A DNA stretch of 64,000 nucleotides from Alopecurus myosuroides (taxonomy: Eukaryota; Streptophyta; Magnoliopsida; Poales; Poaceae): the NCBI GenBank assembly GCA_028641055.1, contig CM054062.1:13986826-14050825 (forward strand), read 5' to 3'. Under the pieces are notes generated by a model. It saw only the letters and a list, made by a program, of their open reading frames with translations. It made no database searches and was not told the DNA's origin. The translations under genes and the position numbers were made by a program. Shown here piece after piece: positions 20,655 through 32,934 of this stretch (the first letter of the stretch is position 1; each line of letters begins with the position of its first letter).

Positions 20655-21278
20655 TCAGAGGAGAAAAGGGTCATCGAAACTAAGTTCGGTTGCTTTCTGC
20701 AAGAACAAATTAAAATCCTCTGTAGGACACACCACCAGCTCCCCAGAGATCCCTTTTTTAAACCCTACATTCTGCAATTTGGCTTTAAACTCATCCAGCA
20801 CGTCATCCGAAGGAGCAATTTCTTGTTGCAACACAACATCCAAAGACTGCAGCTCCTGGGCATTCATGGCGACGAACTTGAGGAATTCGAGCTCGTTTTG
20901 AACCCCTTGGAATTTGTGGATAACCATTTTCTTGACATGTGATCTCAAGCATTCAACCGGACTGACATCCTGCCAGAACCTGGCATGATAGTCCCCGCTG
21001 GATTGATTGGCAGTTACTGATGGACCGTGCAGGGCAGACTGCAAATTCGTATCAATGTGTGAACAATTCAGTTACATATATGGATCACGCTGCCATTGAC
21101 AAATGACCTAATGACTGAAGGAATTAGCAGCTACCTTGATATGCAGCGTGTCAATGTTGGGAAAGCATCTGAGGAAGCTAGCCAACATCTTGACCTCCGA
21201 GAGGACGCCAAAATTCACCGTCACCGCCAATATCCTGACACTTGGAATCACAGTACTTGTGCTCGCCATTGTGTTAAG
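20655..21278 (-). pseudogene. F-box gene 4 copy lacking exon 1 (exons 2 and 3 only)
   Basis: Exon 2 is 21278-21135 (144 nt, with FLRCFPNIDTLHIK) and exon 3 is 21038-20655 (384 nt, FBD-like tail). Both are open with intact splice signals. They match gene 4 exons in unit B at all but about four residues. Exon 1, with F-box and LRRs, is missing because the duplicated unit ends inside intron 1 at 21370. No start codon or promoter of its own is visible, so it should be non-functional. Confidence 0.85.
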
Positions 21279-21370
21279 CTGCAATGCGGTCCACCAAGGA
21301 CAGTAGACATCATTACACACGTGTTCTATGATAATAGAAAAAAAAATCATGATGAATGGATCAATGTATC

Positions 21371-22913
21371 TGTCGTGTAATCTTTGCCGTGTGCCACGAC
21401 GAAAAGCACACGGTAAAGACTTTACCGTGTGTTTGTTTCCCTTTACCGTGTGCTTTCGGTAAAAAATTCTTTCCCGTGTGTATATTTTCGGGGCACACGG
21501 CAAAGAAAAAAATGGGTCCCACCCACACTTGGCCGCGCACGAAACGGGAACGGAAAAAAGGTGGGCCCAACATGTCAGTCTTTCCCGTGTGCTTGCACAC
21601 GGCAAAGACTGACATGTTGGGCCCACCTTTCTCCCTCCACCGTGGGACACACCTGTCAGTCTTTCCCGTGTGCAAGCACACGGCAAAGATTCAAAAAATC
21701 TTTGCCGTGTGCTTGCACACGGGAAAGACTGACAGATGGGCCCCGCTGGCCCTCCCACCATCTTGTCATCCGTGGCAAGCTTTCCCGTGTGCAAGCACAC
21801 GGTAAAGAGTTGCCAAAAATGCCAGGTCGCACAGGCTTGCTCCACGTGGCCTCTTTACCGTGTGCTTGCACACGGCAAAGAGTGAAAATATTCTTTACCG
21901 TGTGCAAGCACACGGCGAAGAGGTCAAATTTTTTTTTTTCCATTCAACATTACAGTTCAAAATAACATAATACACTGTACAAAAGATATAACATTCAATA
22001 ATCATCACAGCAACACCAATTGCATCCAAAATGCATCGAAACGGCACAAAATCATCCATAATAGCACAAATATAATTCATAGCATCCATAGCATCATTAT
22101 TTACAATGGGTTCATCATTACATCGATGTTGCATGACAAATGGAAACATCCGGGAAGTCCTCATGCCATCGATGTCCCCTCCGAGCTCCAATCCATCTAG
22201 AACACGAGAGAAAGCGACATTGACATGAGAATGAAAACATTTGAATGCAAAATGACACATAATTGACATAGACATCAAACTTTGCACTCTCACCACTCAG
22301 GCAGTGAAGCGAGAAATTCGGCAAACCTGACGAGTAGCAAGTCGACAGATGGATCTAAGTCTAAGTGAGACATGAAAGTAAGTTTTGACGCGGAATATAG
22401 TAGGTTTAGCAAACTCACCACTTTGCTCCTGTCTGCTCTCGTGGCTGAGGTGCGGTAGTGGACATGGGCGATGCGTTCGACCCCGCGGCAGAGGCACCAG
22501 TACCCTACAAGCAGTTAGAAGGAAATGATACAAGTTAGAAGAAAATGATACAAGTTATACGGAAACGACACCAGTTAGAAGGACATGATACAAGTTAGAA
22601 GGAAATGTTAACTTACGGTAGCGTTCGGTGATTGGTGAATCACCATCTGTCCGGCTCCGGCTCCGGCTCCAGCTCCCATAAGCGGCATCTGCGGCATTTG
22701 TGACTGCATAGTTGGTTTTAGAAACCGGGTTAGTAATAGCCGAGAAGACTACCGCTACTATGCAATTTGAATGAAACTCACCGCTAGCCACGACATCTGC
22801 ATCTGCACCGCTGCCATCTGCCTCGCCTGCTCCTCCATCTGTTGCCGCTGCAACTCGAGCTGGCGCCGCTGCTCCTCGGCCAGCTGCCGCTGCTCCTCGG
22901 CCTGCTGCCGCTT
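21371..22913 (-). mobile_element. CACTA 3'-end fragment at the duplication junction
   Basis: Positions 21371-21935 are packed with direct and inverted copies of CTTTGCCGTGTGC(A), the subterminal repeat style of CACTA elements. Positions 21940-22913 carry, on the minus strand, the end of an accessory protein gene: a Gln/Glu/Arg coiled coil (EEQRQLAEEQRRQLELQ) ending at a GTGAGT donor (22781), then an exon with GAGAGAGQMVIHQSPNA and a GTAAG donor near 22618. The element is cut at 22913, where unit B begins. At the other side the expected CACTA terminus is not recognisable, so the extreme end is lost or mutated. Confidence 0.65.
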
Positions 22914-23105
22914 AACACATGGGAAAGAGAGGATAAATATTAGAGCTAGGTCTAATCTAGATATGATCATCGTCTACGAATTAGAAGAGGAACTAAATCA
23001 ATTAGACGGTCTCTAATCAGAAGTTCTCTAATTTGAGGCTCTAATCTAATTAGAGGACTTCTAATTAGAGGCTCTAATTCAATTGGGCGCTCCACGCATA
23101 ATCTG

Positions 23106-24098
23106 ATGGCTTTACAATGAGCTTGGGGAACATACCCACAACTGAATTGGGGGCTCCCCAAATCACCAAGAATCGGTTACAAAATAACAAATGAGTAACA
23201 ATAGGTCTAGGTTTTCCACAAGGACACCTTAGACATAAATTGCTCAAGTGAATGAGAGGGAAATGAAGAACGTCTTGCTGAAGATATAGATCGGGGCCTT
23301 TTCCTTCAATCCTTCGACGATCAACGAGTTTGGATGGAGCGATTGGGAGATATCTTGAAGTAGCTGAGCTCTTTAATGGTGGATTTCAATTTTGGATGAG
23401 CTATCTTGAGCTTGAAGAGGGGTATTTATACCCCCTCTCGCAATGTAGTTGTTTGAAGCTTTTGTCTGGGGACGGAATATCCGGCCCAAGTGGGATGGAA
23501 TACCCCCCCCCCCCCCCCCCCCCCCGCGTAATATCTGGCCAAACTTTGCCAATATTTCGGCCAAACTTTTGGGTGGCTTCTGAGAGCGTCGCAAAAATTC
23601 CTTAGCCAAAATTTCATATTCATCCGGAATATTCGTCCCTAGGCCAAATTTTTCGGCCCAATATTTTCGGCTGGCTTCTACAAAAGTCGCAAAACGTCCT
23701 GAGCCGAATTTATGTGATTGCTCCGGAATACCTGGCCCTAGGCCAAATATTCCGTTCCAATATTCCGGTCTGACCAGGGAGTGTCATAAGTATGTCCTTT
23801 TCCAATTTTCTGATTTCTCTCTGCACCCCGAAATATCCGGCCCAATATATCGTCCTCACCGGGGAGTGTCACAAGCTGGTCCTTAGCTGAATTTTAGCCA
23901 AAATATTTTCCACCGAAATATCCAGCTCAATATTCCGGCTTGGACAGTGAGCATCGCAGGCCCTTCTTTTTGACCTTTTTAGTGGTATATGCTTGTAAGA
24001 TTTATCTCTAAAACCTGCACCACTTAACATATTGTTAAATCATCGCTAGTGTTGCTATCTAACACACAAAACCTAAAGGATTAAGAAATATTCTTTCA
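23106..24098. mobile_element. 5'-truncated LTR related to the Sirevirus-type LTR (unit B)
   Basis: The twin of 5185-6166 with the same order of blocks. The main difference is a run of 23 cytosines at 23503-23525 where unit A has a short interrupted C run. Confidence 0.6.
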
Positions 24099-24379
24099 TA
24101 TACTTCCGGTAAACTTTTATAATATGTCCGGATTCTTCTCCGTCTCGCCAAATATATTCTTTATCATGAGATATTTGTAGATTTTTATGGGAATAGTTCT
24201 TGGTTGTTAAATGAAATATTCACTCTGTTGCCAGATAATCGTTTTCTCTTCTAATGTCTATGAAGTATATTCATGTTTTTTTCAGATAATATGTCCTTGC
24301 ATATCAACCAAAAAATTTAATGCATTTCAACAAGAAATTTGAAAATTTTACTTTCATGAGATATACATGTCGATATGTG

Positions 24380-26718
24380 AAAAATGCTTGTATATATCAT
24401 GCAATTAGTTAATCTGGTTCTAAAAAATGATGGATAAATGCACATGAAAATACATATCTTCCTGGTCAATGGAACATTTTCATCACGTCGATAAAATATT
24501 ATTGTTCCAACCAAATATATCATTCATAAAAGTCTTGTTTGTTAAGTAAAAAATAATAAAAATATTCTTATCCAAAATTTAAAACAGTAAAAACCTAAAA
24601 AAAAAGTTAAACAAATAAAAATAGTAGCCAAAACGGGGAAAGAAAATTGTATCTAGAAATATTTCATTTGTAGGTGCCGGCCTATTTCAGATACTTGAAG
24701 TCTCCCCTCACCCGTAGATGATTTTGAAAAGTACTTCTTTCTTGATGGTGAGTTATTGGAAATGAAACAAAAAGGTACATTTCAGAAAGAGAAGAACCAC
24801 GCCGCACGATCTGAGGATAATGAGCAAATTAAGAGAGGTACATTCTACAGAAGCAAAGCAAAGAATGACACCCAAGACATGGTACACAACAGGACAATTC
24901 TATATATAACTAATTTGGACTGAAAATATCAGCAGTACAACGCTGTAACTAGATATTTTTCGACCTGCGAGTTTATTCTGAACAATTCTACTCGACCGAG
25001 CTTTACACAAAATTCTAGCAACACATAACAGTGCGCATGCACGCATAAAAGAGCTTACCAAAGCCTGGAAGGATGGAAAATTATATTTGCTAGTTCCCAT
25101 TTGCAAGTATTACAGCAGCTTCACTTGGCATCGTCAGGTGCCATTCGTTCAGAGAGAAGTCCTTGCACAAATTTCTGAACTTACACCGGTTCATTAGCTT
25201 ACAGTACCTGGCCGGCCGGTTGTTCAAGAAGTGCTTCAGCTTTGAGAGTTAAAATTACTGAAGATAAACTTCTGATTACAATCAGAAGTTAACTAGACGT
25301 GGTAGCATCCGGGACTTTCCGTCCTGATCCTGCCCGCGAATGTTATCATGTTCAAAAAGGAACAAATCCTGATCCTCTCGTCGCTATGATGCACAGAGAA
25401 TGGGTAGGTAACATATCAAACATCCTCGGTACGTATAGCCTGATCATCTGATTACGACATGCCGCGAAACAGGAGCACTATATTTAGATGCTGTTATAAT
25501 ACCAATGCGAAGATACTGCATTACACATGAAAAATGCTCGTACGTATATATCATGCAATTAGTCAATCTGGTTCTAAAAAATGATGGATAAATGCACATG
25601 AAAATACATATCTTCCTGGTCAATGAAACATTTTCATCACGTCAATAAAATATTATTGTTCAAACCAAACATATCATTCAAAAAAATTCTTGTTTGTTAA
25701 GTAAAAAATAATAAAAATATTCTTATCCAAATTAAAACAATAAAAACCTAAAAAAAGTAAAACAAATAAAAAGAGTAGCCAAAACGGGGAAAAAATTGTA
25801 TCTAGAAATGTTTCATTTGTAATTGCCGGCCGATTTCAGATACTTGAAGTCTCCCCTCACCCGTAGGTGATTTTGAAAAGTACTTCTTTCTTGATGGTGA
25901 TCAATCGTGTTATTGGAAAGGAAACAAAAAGGTACATTTCAGAAAGAGAAGAACCACGCCGCACGATCTGATAACAATGAGCAAATTAAGAGAGGTATAT
26001 TCTACAGAAGCAAAGCAAAGAATGACACCCATGACATGGTACAAAACAGGACAATTGTATATATAACTCATTTGAACTGAAAATTTCAGTAGTACAACGC
26101 TATAACTAGATATTTTTCGACCTGCGAGTTTATTCTTAACAATTCTACTCGACCGAGCTTTACACAAAATTCTAGCAACACATAACAGTACGCAGCTTAC
26201 CAAAGCCTGGAAGGATGGAAAATTATATTTGCTACATTCCCATTTGCAAGTATTACAGCAGCTTCACTTGGCAGCGCGTCAGGTGTCATTCGTTCAGAAA
26301 GAAGTCCTTACACAAATTACTGAACTTACACCAGTTCATTAGCTTACAGTACCCAGCCGGCCCGTTGTTCAAGAAGTGCTTCAGCTTTGAGAGTTAAAAT
26401 TACTGAAGATAAACATCTGATGTACAATCAGAAGTTAACTAGACGTGGTAGCATCCGGGACTTGCCGTCCTGATCCTGCCCGCGAATGTTATCATGTTGA
26501 AAAAGGAACAAATCCTGATCCTCTCGTCGCTATGATGCACAGAGAATGGATAGTTAACATATTAAACAAGCTCGGTACGTATAACCTGCTCATCTGATTA
26601 TAATGACCAAAATTGACAGAATCAAAGTAAATGACACTTATGACATGCTGCGAAACAAGAGCACTATATTCAGATGCTGTTATAATACCAATGCAAAGAT
26701 ACTGCATTACACATGAAA
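24380..26718. repeat. 1.15-1.2 kb tandem duplication in the gene 3 3' flank (unit B)
   Basis: Copies about 24380-25528 and 25529-26718, equivalent to 6448-8793 in unit A. No gene supported. Confidence 0.75.
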
Positions 26719-26862
26719 AAAACACTTGTCTTTTGGGTACTTCTGCCTGCTTCAACTCTTAACAGTAGTATTCATAGGCATGTCTACAAGCCAAACAACA
26801 TGATCTTGCAGAGAACAGACGGTGAATCAACCATGTAAACAGACGGTGAATCAACCAAGCAT

Positions 26863-28671
26863 TCAGAAGTGAAAAGGGTCTCCGACAGTAAGATCGGCTG
26901 CTTTCTGCACGCTCGCGCGAAAGCCCACTGTAGGCAACACAAGCAGCGCTCCAGAGACCCCTGTTCGAAACAGCAGACACTGCAATTCATCTTTCATCTC
27001 GTTAACCTTGTCGGTCGAAGGAACAGTTCCTTGTTGCAACACAACACGCAAAGACTGCAGCTCCTGGGCATTCATGGCGATGAACTTGAGGAACTCGAAT
27101 TCTTCTCGATCCCCGCGGAATTTGTGGACAATGAGCTTCTTGACGTGTGATCTCAAGCATTCAACCGGACTGACCTCCTGCCAGAACCTGGCATGATGAT
27201 GCTCCCCACCCGGTTCATTGGCAGTTACAGACAGGGTAGACTGATGCTCCCCACTGGTTGCATTGGCAATTACAGATGGATCATGCAGGGTAGACTGCAA
27301 AATGCGAACCAAAGCATGAAAAGATAAGTTTCATATATGGATCATATATGTGTAATAAAGCCCTTTATCAAAAAAAAAAATGGATCATGCTGCAAGACGA
27401 TACCATTGAAAAATGATCCGACTGACTGAAAGAAACTGGCAGCTATGTACCTCGATGTGCAGCGTGTCAATGTTGGGAAAGCATCTCAGGAAGCTGGTCA
27501 GCATGTTGAGCTCCGAGAGGACACCAAAATTCACCGCCAATATCTTGACGCTCGGAATCGCGGTGCTCGCGCTTGCCATTGTGTCAGTCTGCAAATTTGG
27601 TCCACCGGGACAGGTAGACATCATTACTCATCAAGTGTTCTACGATAAAACAGAAAATATCTTGATGTACGGATCGACGTATGTGGATGGAATAATTTTG
27701 GGAGACTGCAATGTGGATGGAACAATTTCGATCAATAGCATCATTGGAACACATTGATTAGTTTAGATCACAGAGAAGAACATGATGAATGGATCAATGT
27801 GGATGGAACAATTTCGAGTTGATTGAGAGCTGGAGAGATAACCGTGTGGATGTACCTCGATCAGGATGTCCCCGATCTGCAGCCTGTGAACTCTTGTATC
27901 CAGGTGGCCGAGCACACGCAGGCTGGCTGCACAACCAAGATTGACCCTCACCTCATTGTCCGGCAGAAACAAGACGAGGCGCTCCAGGAGCGGCGAGTCC
28001 ACCACCGCGAAGTCCTGCACCCTGGACAGCCCAACGAGGGCGCACCGGAGGCTTCGGCTGCGGAGACGTACGCGCCTGGGTCTTCCGCTGTTGAGCTCAA
28101 GGGTCTCCAGAGCGGGGCAGGCAGTGATCAGGTGCTCGAGGTCTTCGTCGCTTATGACAACCGTTAGCAAGGTGAGCCGCCGGAGGTGGGGAAGAGAGAT
28201 GTTGGCGCCGCGGGGGAACGCCCAGTGGCCCAGTAAGAGCTCTTCAAGCGAGCCGCAGCGGAGGACGTCGGCGGGGAAGGTGTTGGGCCGCTGTTCCGGG
28301 TCGAAACCGTTGACGAGATGGAGTTTCTGGGTGTCCTTGTCGGCGAGGACGAGCGGCCACTCGGGGAGCCCAGCGTCCAGGGTGTCGAGCCTGCACTCGG
28401 TGAGGCGGACGGAGCGGAAGTGGCCCGGGTGCTTCGCGAGGAATCGGGGGACTAGGGCGTCGCGCACGGGCCCGGGGAGCGGGAGGTCGTCGTCGTTGAG
28501 GACGAGCGGGGTGGAGCTCCAGAGGTGGCGCCAACGCTTGGCGAGGAGGACGGTGCGGATGGCGTCGGTGACGGGGAGGCGGGTGATGATTTTATGGAGG
28601 AGGTCGTCGTCGAGGGAGCTGAGGCGGTCCCTGCCGCCGGCGGTGGAGTAGGGGTCGGCGCCGTCGGCCAT
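26863..28671 (-). CDS. F-box/LRR/FBD-like protein, gene 3, intact
   Basis: Exons 28671-27856 (816 nt), 27588-27451 (138 nt) and 27294-26863 (432 nt), all GT-AG and phase 0, for 461 codons. The F-box is at residues about 15-60 (DRLSSLDDDLLHKIITRLP, AKRWRHLWSSTPLVL), LRR-like repeats at about 75-270, then FLRCFPNIDTLHIE in exon 2 and an FBD-like tail in exon 3 (CLRSHVKKLIVHKFRG, AMNAQELQ). It should act as a substrate receptor of an SCF ubiquitin ligase through SKP1 binding; the target is unknown. It is the uninterrupted duplicate of gene 2 and shows the empty MULE target site. The start is the first ATG of the frame, in good context (CCACCATGG). This is the better preserved functional candidate of the pair. 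Confidence 0.85.
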
Positions 28672-30521
28672 GGTGGCGAGGCGAGGGTTTGGTTGTTGAT
28701 TTTGGTCGAAATGGACTGGAATGTTCTAATGACGAATACTCTCATACCCGAAGTCGATTAAGTAATCACCCTGATCTCGCTTCACGTCTTCTTATTGTCA
28801 GTAATTTTTTTAAACCGCTGAACATCTCAACATTGCCTAAAAAGTGAAGTAACATTATGCTAAAACTAGACTTGCAATATTATGCTTTAGCACACAAATT
28901 TCTAGCAATCGTTAATTAGCAAATCACACAACACAAAACAGTGCACAGGCACGCGGATAAACGGGCCAACTTGGAGCAAGGAGTTTTACCTCCGGGGTTA
29001 AGTGATCTCGGTACTTAAAAAATCAAAATTGAAGTTTCAAAAAGATACAAAGCAAACTGACATGGACACATACACATAGATGCAGATTTTTGCTATATAA
29101 TAGTAGTATGTTTTATTATAGGCTACTGGAAAATCACAAAATCATACATATGCAAAGAAAAAGAATAACTCTTTCTTTCTTTCAACATTTGTCTTTTTTT
29201 TGTGCAGATCACATATGGGAATATATTTCGATGCGAATTTGGTAATACATACTTGTATATGTACTTGTATTTTTTTTTTCTACATAATTCTAGAGGCTTT
29301 AAAATGAGCTTTCCAAAAACAAAAAAAAAACGATCACGGGTGTCAAAAGTACTTTTGACCCAGTATTAGAGCATCACCGCAACTCTTTAACTTGCAATAA
29401 CAAAGCTTGAAGACCTTCTCTGATTCTGCTGAACCAGAGATTTGTGCTCTCCCCTGAACAAAGACAGCACGATTAGAGGGATCCCAGCCCAGCCACCTCT
29501 GCTGCCCACCACGAACAAGACAGAGATAATAGCTCAGGGGCGCATATATAGACATTGCTGAAAAGACGAGAGAACTTCTTTGCAATAGAAACATCAGGGT
29601 GGTTACTTCCATTACAAGCATGGAAAGAATGACAGAAGAGGAGAAATCGTGTGCATAAACCCAAGAAATTTGACCAGACAGCTCTAGTAGCAATGAAACA
29701 GTGGAAAAAGATATGGGAATCTGACCCGGGAAAACTAAATATTAATGCATTACATCGGTCACCCCACGGATCATTAATGAAACTAGGCCATTGGTTTCCT
29801 GGCTAGGCATAAAGATGATCAGGTATATTCTTCCAATCAGGACACTTTGGTTCAGACCACAAACTGGAGCTACCATTAGCAATTTGCAAATGACAAGAGT
29901 TAAGCATATTTGTTAGGTAACAGAACCCGTAACACATAGCAGTGCACAGGCACGGATAAAAGGAATTCCCAAAGACTAGAACCCATAAGAGTGGCAAGCT
30001 GATTGTTCAAGAAGGGCTTCAGCTTTGAAAGTTGAACCTAGAGAAGATAGACTTCTGATGTACAATCGAGCCTGTTGAGATGTCACCCTGATCCTGTCTG
30101 CCGAAGTCGTAATAACATTGAAAAGGAACAAATCCTGATGGGGTAACATATCAAACAGGCTCGGTATACCCTGTTCATCAGAAGGGAATGAATGAAATTG
30201 ACAGAGGTAACATCCTACATAAGCGAAGGAAATGACAGCCGGCTACATAAAAGGCACACTATAGTCAGAAGCACAGAACTATCATATTACCAACACGCAG
30301 ACGCAGGTAGTACTAGATAACCAAATGAAAAATAGTAGTACCAGTAGTTTCGGTACTTCTGCTAGGTTCAACTCTTACATACTCATCGTAGTTGAAACCA
30401 GCCATATCTCAAGAGAAAGTATGCATAACAGGCTAAACAACATGATCTTGCAGAGAACGGTCAGCGATTTCCAAAACGGAGAGGATCAACCATCTAAACA
30501 TATGGTGAGTTAACCATGCAT
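28672..30521. other. intergenic region upstream of gene 3 (unit B)
   Basis: The counterpart of 18803-20654, by eye about 99% identical. It contains the gene 3 leader, the degenerate LINE-like piece 29343-29743 and the 3' flank of gene 4. Nothing else supported. Confidence 0.5.
29343..29743 (-). pseudogene. degenerate LINE zinc-binding (zf-RVT) fragment, unit B
   Basis: Same fragment as 19470-19870. The 116-codon open frame here is the shifted remainder and is not a gene. Confidence 0.3.
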
Positions 30522-32090
30522 TCAGAGGAGAAAAGGGTCATCGAAACTAAGTTCGGTTGCTTTCAGCAAGAACAAATTAAAATCCTCTGTAGGACACACC
30601 ACCAGCTCCCCAGAGATCCCTTTTTTAAACCCTGCATTCTGCAATTTGGCTTTAAACTCATCCAGCACGTCATCCGAAGGAGCAATTTCTTGTTGCAACA
30701 CAACATCCAAAGACTGCAGCTCCTGGGCATTCATGGCGATGAACTTGAGGAATTCGAGCTCGTTTTGAACCCCTTGGAATTTGTGGATAACCATTTTCTT
30801 GACATGTGATCTCAAGCATTCAACCGGACTGACATCCTGCCAGAACCTGGCATGATAGTCCCCGCTGGATTGATTGGCAGTTACTGATGGACCGTGCAGG
30901 GCAGACTGCAAATTCGTATCAATTAATGTGTGAACAATTCAGTTACATATATGGATCACGCTGCCATTGACAAATGACCTAATGACTGAAGGAAGGAATT
31001 AGCAGCTACCTTGATATGCAGCGTGTCAATGTTGGGAAAGCATCTGAGGAAGCTAGCCAACATGTTGACCTCCGAGAGGACGCCAAAATTCACCGTCACC
31101 GCCAATATCCTGACACTTGGAATCACAGTACTTGTGCTCGCCATTGTGTTAAGCTGCAATGCGGTCCACCAAGGACAGTAGACATCATTACACACGTGTT
31201 CTATGATAATAGAAAAAAAATCATGATGAATGGATCAATGTATGTGTGCATGGAATAATTTTGGGAGACTGCAATGAGGTGCACCAAAAAAGCAATAGTA
31301 TCATCGTAACTCACTGACTGGTGTATGATCACAGAGGAGAACATGGTGAATTGATCGATGTGGATGGAACAATTTCAAGTTGAGAGAGAGCTGGCCGTAT
31401 GAACGTACCTCGATCACGTTGTCACCGATCTGCAGCCTGTGAGCTCTTGTATCCAGGTCACCGAGCACCCGCAGGTTGGGTGCACAACCAATCATGACCC
31501 TCACACCATTACGCGGAATAAACAAGACGAGCTGCTCCAGGAGCGGTGCGTTCACTACCGTGAACTCCTCCGCCCCGGACAGCCCAACGAGCGCGCACTG
31601 GAGGCTTTGGCTGCGGAGACGGATGTGCTTTGGTCTATTCTCGTCGGCCGTGGTGAGCTTTAGGGCCTTCAGAACGGGGCAGGCAGAGATCAGGTCCTCC
31701 AGGTCTTGGTGGCTTGTGATAATCATTTCCAAGTCGAGCTCTCGGAGGCGGGGAAGTGAGATGCCGGCGCCACGGGAGAGGTCGACGGGGAACTCCCAGA
31801 AGTCCAGTACGAGCTCCTGGAGCGAGCTGCAGCGGAGGATGTCTGCGGGGAGGCGCGGAAAGGCGTCGAGCGGGTTCGGGGTGTTGGCGAGATAGAGTTC
31901 CTCGGTTTTCTTGTCAGCGAGGAGGCGCGGCCACCCAGGGAGCTCACGGTCCAGGGAGGCGAGCCTGCAGTCAGCGAGGCGGATGGATCGGAAGGGGGCC
32001 TGGTGCTCGCGGAGGATTCGCGCTTCGCGGTACAAGGGCATCGCGCGCGGCCTCGAGGAGGTCGTCGTCGTCGTCGAGGACGAGCGGGGA

Positions 32091-32093
32091 GGA
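32091..32093. repeat. 3-bp target site duplication of the CACTA element, left
   Basis: GGA, repeated at 35891-35893. Three-base duplications are standard for CACTA elements. Confidence 0.75.
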
Positions 32094-32463
32094 CACTACA
32101 GGAAACGCTCCATATGCCGACGGCCATAAGCCGTCGGCACAGGCTAAAAAGCCGTCGGTACAGTCTGTGCCGACGGCCGCCGTCGGCACCTTGCCGTCGG
32201 CCTATCCGGCGTCGGCACATGGTCAAATGGCCGTCGGCACATAAAAAACCGTCGGCGTAGGCTATGCCGACGGCAAAGCCGTCGGCACACTAAGCTCTAT
32301 GCCGTCGGCACAATATTTCCAAAATTCGAATTTTGGAATTTTTTTTTTTTTGAACTTTTTTGAATTTCTATTCCAGAATTTTTCACTTAGCCACATATTT
32401 AATCTCTAATCTCTAATTACACAATTAATCTAGTCATCTAGTCAACATAATTAACTTAGTCAA

Positions 32464-32528
32464 ACTTCCCGTTCGGTCACCCATCCTGAAATTGCTCCAG
32501 CCCAAGCACGCTTAACCTTTGAGTTCCT
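32464..32528 (-). repeat. 5S rRNA-derived internal-promoter segment
   Basis: On the minus strand TTAAGCGTGCTTGGGC (32515-32500) is followed 13 bases later by GGATGGGTGACC (32486-32475). These match the A-box/intermediate element and C-box of the plant 5S rRNA gene with the same 29-base spacing from the first base of one to the first base of the other. Flanks show weaker similarity (GGAACTC before, GGGAAGT after). It is not a full 5S gene. Confidence 0.75.
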
Positions 32529-32934
32529 TCCAAACTAGATTCCATATGAGATGTTAGAACTTACTGATGTTACTATCATATCAATCATATTAACCTGTGG
32601 GGAATGATGTTAAACTTTTCTATTGTATAAATTTAAAACAGTATTTGAACAAATAACAATGATTTTATAATTATCTTTATTGACTAAATAACAATATAAT
32701 GTTATAAATTACTTTATTTTGTGAATAAATTATTTAATATACAATAATTTATATCTTTAAATCCGTAAATCGAAATTTGACAAATAAAATGTCTAAATCG
32801 ATTAGAAAAATTAGAGAAATTCAAATATGACATCCATATCATCAAAACATCGATAGTTTAAAAAAAAATTAGTCTCTTTTGATAAATAGCCATGGTGGCC
32901 ATTTTGACAGTTTCTGCCGATTAAGGTGGAAACA

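Larger units (their letters stand above)
4993..21370. repeat. segmental duplication, unit A (interrupted by MULE)
   Basis: The copy of unit B (22914-31243). Similarity starts at AACACATGGGAAAG (4993 and 22914) and ends at GATCAATGTAT (21370 and 31243). It holds a 5'-truncated LTR, a 1.15 kb tandem repeat, F-box gene 2 and exons 3 and 2 of a gene 4 copy. Removing the MULE and one target copy (8209 bp) leaves about 8.17 kb, against 8.33 kb in unit B. The MULE is absent from B, so it arrived after the duplication. Confidence 0.85.
22914..31243. repeat. segmental duplication, unit B
   Basis: The partner of unit A (4993-21370). It contains the truncated LTR (23106-24098), the 1.15 kb tandem repeat (24380-26718), F-box gene 3 and the 3' part of gene 4. 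Beyond 31243 the sequence continues into intron 1 and exon 1 of gene 4, so the right breakpoint lies within that intron. A small B-specific insertion lies at about 27650-27770 in gene 3 intron 1. Confidence 0.85.

Noticed and set aside
21108..21965. Overlapping frames of 106-245 codons on both strands
   Set aside because: They consist of CACTA subterminal repeats read in several frames (repeating VCLHTGK and PCACTRQR); not proteins.
32464..32528. Functional 5S rRNA gene
   Set aside because: Only the internal promoter portion is conserved; the 5' and 3' thirds are missing or unrecognisable.
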